A stretch of 64,000 bases of DNA from Hyaloraphidium curvatum (taxonomy: Eukaryota > Monoblepharomycota > Hyaloraphidiomycetes > Hyaloraphidiales > Hyaloraphidiaceae): contig JAIVFI010000023.1 in the NCBI GenBank assembly GCA_025558095.1, positions 1 through 64,000 on the forward strand, given 5' to 3'. Shown one piece after another: positions 52,101-60,564 of this stretch (positions are counted from its first letter, which is position 1; every line of letters starts with the position of its first letter). The notes beneath the pieces were generated by a model. The model had not been told where the DNA came from. It was given only the letters and a program-made list of their open reading frames with translations, and searched no databases. The position numbers were made by a program, and so were the translations under genes.

Positions 52101-53173
52101 TGGGGACGGTGTCGGTGGGCTCGGAGGTGGCCTCGTTGCCCTGGATGAGGAGGTCGCGGGAGAGGAGGGCGACCTCTGCCTGGTACTCGGGGCTGCGGCG
52201 GAGACGGGGGAACATGCGTTCAGGACCGAGACAAGTGCATGGAGCAGGGCGATAGTGCTTACCCTCCGTAGTGGGTGAAGGAGAGTGGGGTGGCCACGCG
52301 GATTGCGGCGACGTTGGGGCCGAGCGAGGTCCTAAAGACCCCGGAGATGGTGAGCTCCTCGTTGCGGTGCCAGTCCCTGGCGTCCTTGAGCTCCGTGGTG
52401 GTGACGACGATGCGCTGGCCCGGCTGCCAATTGGGCACGTCCTGCACCAGAAGCACCGTGTCCCCCGCGCGTGCGGTCGCCGCGAGGCGGGTCCAGGTGG
52501 GGGTGTACAGGGTGCCGTGCAGCGAGAGGCTGCCGTTGTCGACGTGGATACCCTTGACCCACGGGTCCGGGGCCGGGCTGACGGGCTGGTCTGAGCGGGC
52601 GCCGTGCAGGGTGACGGAGATGCGGGAGCGCAGGCGGCAGCCCGGTGCGCCGGCGCGGAGGGCGCCGAGGACGCGGAAGCCGCGGGCGCGGATGGCGATG
52701 GAGGCGTCGCCGATGATGAGCTCCGAGGTGGCGGGGATCGTAATGGTGCCGAAGACGGTGTTGGAGCCGTTGACGGCGGTCGTGGGCAGCGAGCACGACG
52801 AGATGAGCACCTTGGAGTTTGCCGGCAGCACCACGTTGCCCTGCGAGGGCACGGTGCCGCCCCACGTCGCGGGGCTGTGCCAGTCGACGAGCCCCGGTTG
52901 GAGGTGCGGGCAGGCGGCCGGCGAAAAGTCCGGGATCGCCAGCTTCGGCGCCGGCCTGGCCAGCGTGACGGCCTCGCTCCAGTGGCCCTGCGTGATCGGG
53001 CGGGAAGGCGTCCCCGCGCCGGCGGGCAGCTCGCCGTCGGGCAGCGCCGCCGTCGGAAACGGCTGCCCGCCCGCGGCCGTCGGGAACGCGTCGCGCACGC
53101 ATTGCCCCGCCGCGCCGCCCGCCGCACACGCGATCGCCGCCAGCGCGAGCGCAGCGGCCCGCGGGAGGCGCAT
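49182..53173 (-). CDS. Secreted G8-domain / parallel beta-helix protein (CEMIP-like)
   Basis: Signal peptide MRLPRAAALALAAIACAAGG. The G8 domain follows (LVDWHSPATWGGTVPSQGNV, VLISSCSLPTTAVNGSNTVF, LIIGDASIAIRARGFRVLGA), then a beta-helix with RYPMHFHLMGSQQGKPVGAV, DSSVHRSFFRCFAVHGTS and YDAMGHCYFLEDGVENNEFH, near-identical in pattern to animal CEMIP/TMEM2 hyaluronidases. Four exons: 53173-52263, 52192 to about 51757, about 51676 to 50745, about 50670-49182. The C-terminus has TTPRP/TTSPIV repeats, then an Arg/Thr-rich tail (RRKTTSRRRRTTTKRRRTST). Many Cys; probable cell-wall or matrix polysaccharide-binding role. Hyaluronan is not expected in fungi, so the substrate is open. Confidence 0.85.
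49385..49640 (-). repeat. Tandem repeat encoding Thr-Pro/Ser-Pro stretches
   Basis: Imperfect units giving TTPRPTTSPIVL, TTSPVVRT and TTSPVVQT in the C-terminal stalk of the G8 protein; typical mucin-like O-mannosylation region. Confidence 0.7.
51708..51723. repeat. 16-nt G homopolymer inside a G8-gene intron
   Basis: Uninterrupted run of 16 G on the + strand, that is poly-C on the coding strand, 35-50 nt upstream of the 3' splice site. Pyrimidine-only on the transcript; prone to slippage and assembly error. Confidence 0.9.
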
Positions 53174-53717
53174 CGCGGCGCGGGAGCGTCGGTGACGCCG
53201 ACGGATCGGGGTTGCCGCAAGCGGCGGCGGCGTCGGCGGCACAGCCAGGCGTCCCAAACGGTCCCGGCCGACACACAGCGCGCCTGGACTCCGATCCGTG
53301 CGCACTCGCCGGCCAAACAGGTGCAGTTGTGTCGGAACGGCAGGCAGACCCCGGTCGCCGCAGCCGAGCCACCGCGCGAAACTCCGACGTAGGGTCTCCC
53401 CAGCCTCCGATCCAGGAACCGCAAGGTCAGCGCCGCAGCAAGCTTCCACTCCCCCATCAGGCCGGTCCCTAGATGTCCCCCGCGGGAAAGAAGTGGGGAT
53501 GGCCGCTTCCAGGCTGAGATGGGGCGGGCGGTGGTGGCACGGTGCCGCACCGGCGCGTCAAGTCGAGTCAGGTGGCGCTTGCGGTCGGGCCGCACGGGGA
53601 ACCGACTTTCCAAACACATCGAATTGAGCTTCGATCCCCGCGCCGTACAGAATGGAAACAGAAGTCTGCGCTGCTTCGATGCCCGATGCCGCATGTCTCC
53701 CAGGTTGAGATCCAAGC
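53174..53717. other. Intergenic, between G8 gene promoter and F-box-like gene 3' end
   Basis: No supported gene; open frames upstream of MRLPRAAAL lack any signal or conserved sequence. Confidence 0.5.
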
Positions 53718-54425
53718 TCAGATGCCGACCACGGTCACCCCGGGGAGGCTCTCAAGGCATTCGCGGGCATCCGCATCCGCGGATCCACGTATTTCCACCC
53801 TGGCGTATCCGTGCAGAGGCTTTTCAGCGAACGAGCTCTCCATTTCCTCGAGCAACGGGCGCACATCCGGTCCCCGCATTTCCGGCGCGGCCACGGTAAC
53901 CGTCGTGCCGCGCGGCCCCGGCCTGATCCAGGCGAAGATGACCACGTCCTTCAGCGCGTGCGTGGCGACCCGGACCGTGTACGGCGCCCTGTCACGATCG
54001 TCGGCGAACGAAAGCAGCTCGTGTGCGAAGGTCACCGCGGCAAAGTCTCCCAAGGCTGCTTCGAAGCGGAGCTCCTTCATGTTGGGGCAGCCCTTCAGTA
54101 TCGCGGATACGCAGCGCGGGAGCCTGTAGATCTCTTCGACCTCCGCGAATCTCGTCGGGGAAACGAACGGCACCGAGGCGGCAAACACCGCCTTGCGGAC
54201 CAGGTCACCGCACGGCACCCTGTCCGTGAACTGTTGCTCGATCGTAAGCACGTTGGTCTCCGTGACATCGATCCTCCTCATGAGCGCAGGCGGCGAAACG
54301 GCGCGCACGTCGTGGCACGCGAGCGAGAGCTCCAGCAGCGTCCTCTTGAGCCCGAGAGCCGCGAGCGCCTCCGCAATCTCGCCAAAGATGTCAGTGGGGA
54401 GACGTAGAAGGTCGATAGTGGCCAT
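53718..54425 (-). CDS. F-box-like protein, head of a locally scattered family
   Basis: 235 aa from MATIDLLRLPTDIFGEIAEA. The F-box-like N-terminus (LPTDIFGEIAEALAALGLKR, LLELSLACHDVRAVSP) is followed by LRR-like leucine spacing (LPRCVSAILKGCPNMKELRF) and ends VEIRGSADADARECLESLPG plus VTVVGI. The same tail recurs as fragments at 42536-42730 and 58700-58840, which marks this as the only intact member here. An upstream ATG adds 34 residues. In fungi, such F-box proteins often form large expanding families. Function unknown. Confidence 0.65.
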   Translation of the reverse strand: MATIDLLRLPTDIFGEIAEALAALGLKRTLLELSLACHDVRAVSPPALMRRIDVTETNVLTIEQQFTDRVPCGDLVRKAVFAASVPFVSPTRFAEVEEIYRLPRCVSAILKGCPNMKELRFEAALGDFAAVTFAHELLSFADDRDRAPYTVRVATHALKDVVIFAWIRPGPRGTTVTVAAPEMRGPDVRPLLEEMESSFAEKPLHGYARVEIRGSADADARECLESLPGVTVVGI

Positions 54426-54554
54426 GGTAGCTCGGGAAGCGAAAGCGATGTGCGATGGGGTGGTGACAGGACGACCGCTGACGTGGAGGTCACTTTCCAC
54501 AACTTCGACCGGTGAGAAGTCCACCACAGCACCCCAACCGGCCCGGAAATCGCC
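54426..54554. other. Short divergent spacer
   Basis: Promoter region of the F-box-like gene; nothing distinctive. Confidence 0.4.
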
Positions 54555-54929
54555 ATGGAAGACGGTTGCGACGTGACTCCTGCTTCTCTCGCCACGCTAT
54601 TGTTATTCCGCTTTCCTGATGTAGCCGATGGGTGCGACGCCACATACGCTCCGGCGCCGCCGCAGCAACCGGTGCCTCGTGGCCCCGCCATCCGCCCTGC
54701 CGCCCCTGCGCGGAAGGTGCTACAGGGGGTCACGACGCCCCGTGGGGAGAGCCGAAAGTGTGACAAGCTGGAGGCGCGGTTCGATGATGAGTACAACAAG
54801 GACTCTGGAGACTACGATCTCCCAAGCTCCTGCGGCACGTCATGCGCGTGGTCCCGAGGCGCTCGAGACGCAGGTCCGCGAGGTGGACGCGTAGGAGCAC
54901 CAAAATCTGTACCACCGCGCAGACTTTAA
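54555..54929 (+). other. Unresolved open region, possible short protein
   Basis: An open frame of 124 codons includes KCDKLEARFDDEYNKDSGDY, which looks protein-like, but there is no recognisable domain, no matching neighbour, and the other frames are equally open. Not called as a gene. Confidence 0.25.
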
Positions 54930-55054
54930 GGCTTCAAGTTGCTGCCTCCTTTTCCAGTAGCCGCAACCCCGGCGACAGATGATCGGAGTGATGCCTCGTG
55001 GGGGACACTGGAACCCGCGCGCAGGCAGCGGAACTCCGGCACCGACTCCCGTCG

Positions 55055-55507
55055 ATGGAACCCGCCCTTGACGACGACGCGCCTCCGCCGTCCCTCGGGA
55101 CCCTCCCGCCGGAGCTCCTCTCCCGCCTCGTCGACTTCCTCCCCGCCGCCGCCGCGTGCCGCCTCGGGTCGGCGTGCCGCGCGCTGCACCCCGCCGCCGT
55201 CGATGCGCGCGAACGCCGCCTCCGCGAACTCGCTGCACAGCTCGACGCGCTCCTCCGGACGCGGCGGCCTCTCGACGCCGAGTGCGCCGCGCTGCAGGGG
55301 CGCGCGGCCGCGCTGCACGCCGCGGCGGTCGCCGGCGCGACCACGCCGCAGGAGTTCCAGGTCGCGCTGGCGGAGCTGGCGCCGCGGCGGGACGCGGTGC
55401 GGTTGCGGATCGAGGAGCACGGGCGGCGGGAGGCTGAGCTCCGGGCACAGCTGCAGCGCGTGCTCGCGGGCCGGACAGGCTGCGTCGCGGGGCCCGAGCC
55501 GGAGTGA
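55055..55507 (+). CDS. Small F-box protein with coiled coil
   Basis: 150 aa, single exon. F-box: LPPELLSRLVDFLPAAAACR then LGSACRALHPAAVDARERRL, close to the gene at 4196-4654 (LPPELVVCLVGYLPDADACR). The C-terminal 100 residues form a long Ala/Arg/Glu/Leu helix (RRPLDAECAALQGRAAALHA, RDAVRLRIEEHGRREAELRA), probably a coiled coil. Best-preserved member of the short F-box family in the window. No substrate domain; perhaps an adaptor or competitor for Skp1. Confidence 0.7.
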   Translation: MEPALDDDAPPPSLGTLPPELLSRLVDFLPAAAACRLGSACRALHPAAVDARERRLRELAAQLDALLRTRRPLDAECAALQGRAAALHAAAVAGATTPQEFQVALAELAPRRDAVRLRIEEHGRREAELRAQLQRVLAGRTGCVAGPEPE

Positions 55508-55829
55508 CCGGCGGGCCGGACAATCGTGGCGCTTTGCCGGGCTCGGCTGCTGGCTCTTTGTCACGGCAGAGGAAGGCGAAGGACTAGGGACCCATTGTGA
55601 TCACCTGGGGGCGACTAGCAGGTAGCTCCTGACTTTGGCGCACAATGTCCGAAGTGATGCATGGTTTCGGGAGTTCGAGGGGATGGGGCGACGATTCAAA
55701 GACAATATACACGAAAAGCGAAGCCCTGCCCCCCGAAATTTACCCTTCCATCTCGTAGAGCCACTGAGCCGTGTCCCTCCACCCGACGACTTACCTCACC
55801 GGCCGCCCTCCCAGCCGCCGTGGACGCCG

Positions 55830-56600
55830 CCTGCAGCGACCCCGATCCTGAATCCTGGCCGTCCGAAGAACCTCCAGCAGAGCCGCCGCCGTTGCCGCGA
55901 ACGCAAAGATTGACCCAGCGTCGGAATATGGGTTCTGTGCCGCGCACCAGGGCCGCCGTAAGCCGCTGGCGTGCGGAAGTCATGAAGAGGGCCCTCAGCC
56001 CATCGATGTCATCCCCGGGGCCGTCAGGGTCAGGGCCGCGGGGGAGGGCGAGGAGAGAGAGCTGTTGAAGAAGCCGCTCGAACTCGGGATGGAACGTCCC
56101 TGGAGATTCTGGAACGAGAGAGGTCGGAGTGTTGGTCCCGATCAGGTAGTGGCGCTGGTAGTGCCGGATCTTAGCAAGCCTCTGCGGCCGCAAGCGCCTT
56201 GGTGGCCGCTGCGGGGAGCTGCGCGGGGTTCGGGTACGTGACCGAGATGTCGATCAACCACGGGAGAGACGAGTTGAGGAGCCATACGTAGGCATCGCAG
56301 CGATGGTCCGTGTTGATGGTCCCGCGATCGGGATGCTCGAGTGCCACCTCCGTGGCATGGTGATCGGGGGAAGCAGAAGCAGCCGGCGGCGGGGGAGCAG
56401 GGGCGGCCCCCCGGGGTAAGCCCTCGGCAGCAAGCACGGCTTCCTTGACGACGTCCATGGGAACGTTGATCCGAGCAGCGCGTTGTTGATGGCCTTGTGG
56501 CGGGTGGCGGCGGCTTTCGCCAATACGATTGGGACCGTAGGGAGGGGGTGTTCGGGCGCTCACTGGAGCCGACCGGGGCCGAGGTGATGGCGCGGCTTGG
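55830..56600 (-). mobile_element. Relic of a non-LTR (LINE-type) retrotransposon, C-terminal end of ORF2
   Basis: Minus-strand pieces in two frames: CDAYVWLLNSSLPWLIDISV + TYPNPAQLPAAATKALAAAE, then, after a stop and frame change near 56170, KIRHYQRHYLIGTNTPTSLV + PESPGTFHPEFERLLQQL and ALFMTSARQRLTAALVRGTE. The pattern (DxxVTxP, Ala-rich helix, K-x-HY, F-P-ExxGxxxxxFxxLLxxL, then arginine-rich helix) is that of the region after the reverse transcriptase in many algal and fungal LINEs. No RT YADD box seen in the window; only the 3' end remains. Confidence 0.55.
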
Positions 56601-56925
56601 AGCCGAGGTGAACGCGGACGCGGCCCCGGCGATGCTACAGGGGTTGATGCAGCACCCCAACATGGATATGGTTCCGGTGATCGCTGAGGGGCATGAGGCA
56701 GCATTCCCCGAGTCAGGAAGAGGAGCGGCCGGGCGAAGGGTTGGTGAGGAGCTCAGGACCGGATCCTCGCGGCCCGCTGTCTCTGCTTCCTTGTTGTTCC
56801 GATTAGCAAGAGCAAAGCTCTCCAACATCCGATCTGCCGGGGGTCATCGCAGGATTCAGCAGCTCGAAGCGTGGGGGCGCCCCCGGCAACATCGTCCCGC
56901 CAACCACCCCCGGCCATCCCCGGCC

Positions 56926-58482
56926 ATGGACGCCTCCTCGCTCCTCGCCGACGACGACCCGGCGCTCCCGGGGTACGCCCTCCGCCGGTCGTGCCTCTCC
57001 GGCGACGCGGACACGGCCGTGCGGCTGCTCCGCGCGGCGCCTGCCGACGCGCTCGCGCGGACCCCCGGCGGCGTCACGGCGCTGCACTGCGCGGCGGCGG
57101 GCGGCGGCGAGAAAGTGCTGCTGCCGCTGTTCGAGGAGGACTTTGGCGAGGCGGCGTGGAGCGCGACCGACGCCGCGGGGCGCACGCCGTTCTACCTGGC
57201 CTGCGCGTACAGCAACCACGCGGCGGTCAGGCTGCTGGGCAGGGAGATGGTGCGCAGGCCCGACGGCACGTGGGACTTTGTCGCGGACATCGAGGCGGGC
57301 GCCGGCGGGCGGCCACCGGAGCGGGCCAGGGTCGGCGGCGCCCGCGCGGACGAGACCACCGCGAGGCTGGTCAGGGACGCGCGCGCGCACAGGGAAAAGC
57401 ACCGCGAGCAGGCGCGCAGGCTGGCCGCAGAAAAGGCCGCGGCCGAGAAGAGGGCGGCGGAGAGGGAGCAGCGCCGCGCGGGCAGGGTCGAGGGGTGGCA
57501 GAAGGTCCCCCCCGGCCTGCTCGGTTCCCCCAAAAAGCAGCGCGGCGACGGGACGCTGGAGCTGCCGACGCCGGCACAGATGGCCAGCGTGCGGGGCGCG
57601 CTGCACGGCCCGCCGAAGAAAAAGGCGAAAACGGAGCCGGAGCCGCGGCCGGGCGGACCGCTGCACGAGCTGGACGAGGAGATCGAGGAGCTCCCGCCCA
57701 CGCCCACCTTCCCGATCGTGCGGAGGAGGCTCAAGCCCGGGGGCACGCCGGGGGCGGCCGTCAAGGTCGAGGTGTTCAGGCCCGGCGCACCGCCCAGGCC
57801 CACCAACACGGAGCAGCCCGCCGAGGACCCCGCACCCCCGGCCTCTCTGCCGTCACCCGCCCCCTCGCAATCCCCCAACGTTACCAACGACGTCCCCCAC
57901 AAACCGCAGGTGGACATGCAGCCCGACGCCCCGCGGGACGGCTCCGAATCCAGCTCCCTCACCGCCGTCGCCCCCCTTCTCCCCACGGACCCCACCCCCC
58001 CTCCCCCCATCGGCCCGCGACCCCCGTCGCCGGACACCCCCGCCGCGCAGCAACCCGCCCCCGCACCCGGCACCGAGCACCGATCCGCGCGCCTCGCGCT
58101 CGCCGAAGCCGAGCTCGCCGCCAAGCGCGAGCTGCTCCTCGTCGAAAGGGAGCTCGCGGCGTTGCGGCGCGAAGCCCCGGGGAGGCCGTTGGAGGAGCTC
58201 AGGGAGGCGCTGTCGATCGAACGGGAGCTCGCCACCCTGCGGCGGGACTCCCCCCCGCGCGCGCTGGAGGAGCTGAGGGAAGAAGTGGAGCTGGAGAGGG
58301 AGCTCGCGCGGCTGCGCGGGAACAGGACGCTGGAGGATGCGAGGGAGGAGCTCGAGACGACGCGGGAGCTGGTGTGGGCGTGCAGGGAGCTCGAGATGCT
58401 CGACAGGGGTGAGGAGGAGGGGGGTGGGGGTTCGGGTGGGGGTTCGGGCGTCGACGAGGGGGGGAGGAGGAAGGGAGGATGA
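56926..58482 (+). CDS. Ankyrin-repeat protein with basic and coiled-coil C-terminus
   Basis: Single exon, 518 aa. About two to three ankyrin units (YALRRSCLSGDADTAVRLLR, GGVTALHCAAAGGGEKVLLP, AGRTPFYLACAYSNHAAVRL) are followed by a charged helix (REKHREQARRLAAEKAAAEK), an NLS-like PPKKKAKTEPEP, Pro-rich linkers, and a heptad region with repeating ELAALRREAP, ELATLRRDSP and ELARLRGN (about residues 385-480). A Gly/Ser tail follows. Nuclear adaptor is a guess. The long in-frame extension upstream of 56926 runs antisense to the LINE relic and is excluded. Confidence 0.65.
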   Translation: MDASSLLADDDPALPGYALRRSCLSGDADTAVRLLRAAPADALARTPGGVTALHCAAAGGGEKVLLPLFEEDFGEAAWSATDAAGRTPFYLACAYSNHAAVRLLGREMVRRPDGTWDFVADIEAGAGGRPPERARVGGARADETTARLVRDARAHREKHREQARRLAAEKAAAEKRAAEREQRRAGRVEGWQKVPPGLLGSPKKQRGDGTLELPTPAQMASVRGALHGPPKKKAKTEPEPRPGGPLHELDEEIEELPPTPTFPIVRRRLKPGGTPGAAVKVEVFRPGAPPRPTNTEQPAEDPAPPASLPSPAPSQSPNVTNDVPHKPQVDMQPDAPRDGSESSSLTAVAPLLPTDPTPPPPIGPRPPSPDTPAAQQPAPAPGTEHRSARLALAEAELAAKRELLLVERELAALRREAPGRPLEELREALSIERELATLRRDSPPRALEELREEVELERELARLRGNRTLEDAREELETTRELVWACRELEMLDRGEEEGGGGSGGGSGVDEGGRRKGG

Positions 58483-58699
58483 GGGGCCGGTGGACGGATC
58501 GGGGGCACGATCTCGCGGCACCTGTACAGGGCCCCCAGGAGCCGGCTCAGGCCCGCTTCCTGCCGCAGCACGTCCGTATGCTCCCTCAAGGCGTCCCCGT
58601 GCCGCCTTAGCGCCGCCCTGCAGAGGAGCACGTCCGCGAGGCCGCCGCCCGCGGCGCGTTCGTCCGCGGCTGCCGCGGCGGGCGCGGGAAATGCCCTGC

Positions 58700-58840
58700 T
58701 ATCCCTACGTCTTGACTTCCTGCACGTCGCGGGCCACAGGGTGGGACTGGCGAGGGTGGAAGTCCGCGCTTCCGTGGATGAGGAAGCCCGCGAATGCCTC
58801 GGGAACCTTCCCGGTGTGACCAGATCTCTATCACAGGCGC
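58700..58840 (+). pseudogene. C-terminal relic of the F-box-like family
   Basis: VEVRASVDEEARECLGNLPG plus VT matches the tail of the gene at 53718-54425 (VEIRGSADADARECLESLPG) and of the 42536 relic. A second, shorter tail (PGVTIVSA-stop) follows at about 58980-59011. Upstream bodies are missing. Lies at the edge of the composition change. Confidence 0.55.
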
Positions 58841-59311
58841 TGAGCGCCCCCCAACCCCGATACATCACGTCACGCCATATACATTGAATTCGGGGAAGAG
58901 GGGAGGGGTTAGATGTCCGCCGAGCTGCCGGGTACAGGCTTCCTTGAACCTGTTCATAAGCTGTTGGCAACCCAGTACGCGCCCCCGGTGTGACCATCGT
59001 CTCCGCCTGATCGTGGATCTCGGTGGGAAAGGGTAGTGGGAAAGGGGCAAGCCCTGCTGTCTTCTCGTCTTTGGAGGCCCAAGCCGCTACGCGTCTTAAT
59101 GGCCCTCTTCTATGGGTTGATGACGAGATCTGTGCTTCCACTTTGTCTGACTGCCTTGCCGACCCTGCTTTGTCGATCCTTTCACTACTTGCTAAGCACT
59201 TTGCTTAGCAACTTGCTTAGCTACGACCTTTGGGAGGATACTTTTCTTAAAGCTTCCTTCTTCCATGCTTCTTCTCTCTTTCTTATTACCATTATTATAC
59301 TTATTTTTTAA

Positions 59312-59338
59312 TTTAGGGAGTTTAGGGAGTATAGGGAG
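59312..59338 (+). repeat. Three tandem 9-mers, TTTAGGGAG/TATAGGGAG
   Basis: TTTAGGGAG, TTTAGGGAG, TATAGGGAG in direct succession. It contains the plant-type telomere heptamer TTTAGGG, but only as 9-bp units, so it may be coincidental or a degenerate interstitial telomeric or subtelomeric repeat. Confidence 0.8.
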
Positions 59339-59670
59339 TATTAATTTATATATATATTTATACTCTTGTGGTGAACATCCTTCTTAGGGGGAGGGGGCGC
59401 CCTGCCTTACCCCGGTATTTTTGAAAAGGGTCAATTTTATCCTCCGAATCCTCCCATCCTCCCGTAAACATTTTGCCTCCAGAAATGTGCTTCATATTAT
59501 ATATGTATGCTTTCCTGTTTTAGCTTTACACTCTCATCCTCCCGTAAGTCAACTTCGTTGACGACCAGTCTTACCCCACCACTGAGTACCCCACCTGTCT
59601 TACCCCGCCACCTCTTACCCCACCACCTGCTTCAATTCCCTTCCCCCCCTCCCCCCCGCCTCCCTCATAG

Positions 59671-59704
59671 GGCTTACGCCCAAATACGTGCTTTGGCGTA
59701 AGCC
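59671..59704. repeat. Inverted repeat / hairpin with 10-bp perfect arms
   Basis: Arms GGCTTACGCC and GGCGTAAGCC flank a 14-nt loop. The half TACGTGCTTTGGCGTA recurs exactly at 59763-59778, and a partial copy (CACGTGCTTTGA) at 59739-59750, so this is a local repeated unit. Confidence 0.8.
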
Positions 59705-59791
59705 ATTCGTTTGACGATGTCATATACTTCGTTCCTACCACGTGCTTTGAACAAGCTTTATCTACGTGCTTTGGCGTAGCCATTCCTCATT

Positions 59792-60090
59792 TCTATACAG
59801 TTCTATACATTTATTTTTTTTCTATACAGCTTATTTCTCCTGTCTAAACTCCCTCTTTTACATCTTTCCAGCTTATTTGTATAGATGTATAGAATGTATA
59901 GAATTTAAGTAAGTTATTGTACCAATCTATGATACCCGGAGTCTATCCCATGCAAATGCCCCAATTTCCTATACTTTCTATATTTCTATACACGATTCTC
60001 ACATTCTGATTCTTGCTTCTTTTCTCGTCTCCTTTCTAAGTGCTTATTCCGCCCCCCATCGCCGCGTTCTACGGCCCCAAGTTTCTATAC
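59792..60090. repeat. Cluster of eight TCTATAC motifs, both strands
   Basis: Forward copies start at 59792, 59802, 59821, 59985 and 60084; reverse copies (GTATAGA) at 59879, 59887 and 59896; a variant (CCTATAC) at 59968. Concentrated in 300 bp just beyond the 3' end of the minus-strand block. Function unknown; the density suggests a binding-site array or decayed tandem repeat. Confidence 0.75.
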
Positions 60091-60097
60091 ATGTTTT

Positions 60098-60144
60098 ACC
60101 TTCCGTGATATCACGGGGTTTTGCGAAGCAATATCACCGAAGGT
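60098..60144. repeat. Imperfect inverted repeat containing a 14-bp palindrome
   Basis: ACCTTCCGTGATAT (60098-60111) and ATATCACCGAAGGT (60131-60144) are inverted, 13 of 14 matching, with a 19-nt spacer; within the left arm CCGTGATATCACGG (60103-60116) is a perfect palindrome. It lies 25 bp beyond the stop of the single-TM gene (minus strand). Possible 3'-end hairpin of the block or an element-end sequence. Confidence 0.7.
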
Positions 60145-60169
60145 GCTTTCTCAACTTTCTTCAAATTGC

Positions 60170-60544
60170 CTATGCAATCGCTCCTTCATGGCTTTTCTCA
60201 AACAAATGCAACAGATTTTTGTAATTCCGTGCATTGCAATCAAGATCGATGTTGGTGAATCTTTTTTTCCGATGACATCGGATACTTTGCGTCGGTTTCT
60301 CAAGACATCCAATTTGAGTGCGAGGAGCATCACAAAAAGCCGTTAAAGCACGAGCTTCATCAGGTGTTAGTTCGTTTAGGGTCAATCTCTTTTGGCTTTG
60401 GTTGGGAATATCAACAAGATCAACCTGGTGAACCTCATTCGGGTCGTCACGTGCTGGAGTCTGTGCTTCTCTCGATACGGATAAGTACAAGAACGTGCCA
60501 ACAAAGATGATAAGGACGAGAGTGAAAGATATCCAGAGCCACAT
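60170..60544 (-). CDS. Single-TM protein of unknown function (compact block)
   Basis: 124 aa, no intron. The N-terminal signal anchor MWLWISFTLVLIIFVGTFLY leaves a C-terminal soluble part with four Cys (FCDAPRTQIGCLEKPTQSIR, CHRKK, DLDCNARNYK). Its ATG is 20 bp after the stop of the upstream SET gene, far tighter than host genes. Codons are mixed rather than GC-ending. No family recognised. Confidence 0.6.
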   Translation of the reverse strand: MWLWISFTLVLIIFVGTFLYLSVSREAQTPARDDPNEVHQVDLVDIPNQSQKRLTLNELTPDEARALTAFCDAPRTQIGCLEKPTQSIRCHRKKRFTNIDLDCNARNYKNLLHLFEKSHEGAIA

Positions 60545-60564
60545 CTACTTTACTGTTATACATT

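Larger units (their letters stand above)
59090..60169. other. AT-rich, repeat-filled spacer without genes
   Basis: Composition drops abruptly from GC-rich host sequence to AT- and pyrimidine-rich DNA at about 59.1 kb. It contains tandem 9-mers, CTTACCCCACCAC-type pyrimidine repeats (59565-59630), a hairpin, a multicopy TCTATAC motif and a palindrome (all listed separately). Only short open frames, none supported. It separates GC-rich host genes from the moderate-GC minus-strand block. Confidence 0.75.

Noticed and set aside
56497-56925. In-frame N-terminal extension of the ankyrin/coiled-coil gene
   Set aside because: Runs antisense through the LINE relic and is not ankyrin-like; the start at 56926 immediately precedes the repeat region.
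57192-59141. 649-codon minus-strand open frame antisense to the ankyrin/coiled-coil gene
   Set aside because: Ser/Ala/Gly low-complexity shadow of the plus-strand gene; includes reversed F-box relic sequence.
59565-59630. CTTACCCCACCAC-type repeats as a possible CRISPR-like array
   Set aside because: Short irregular pyrimidine microsatellite, no spacers of constant length, eukaryotic context.
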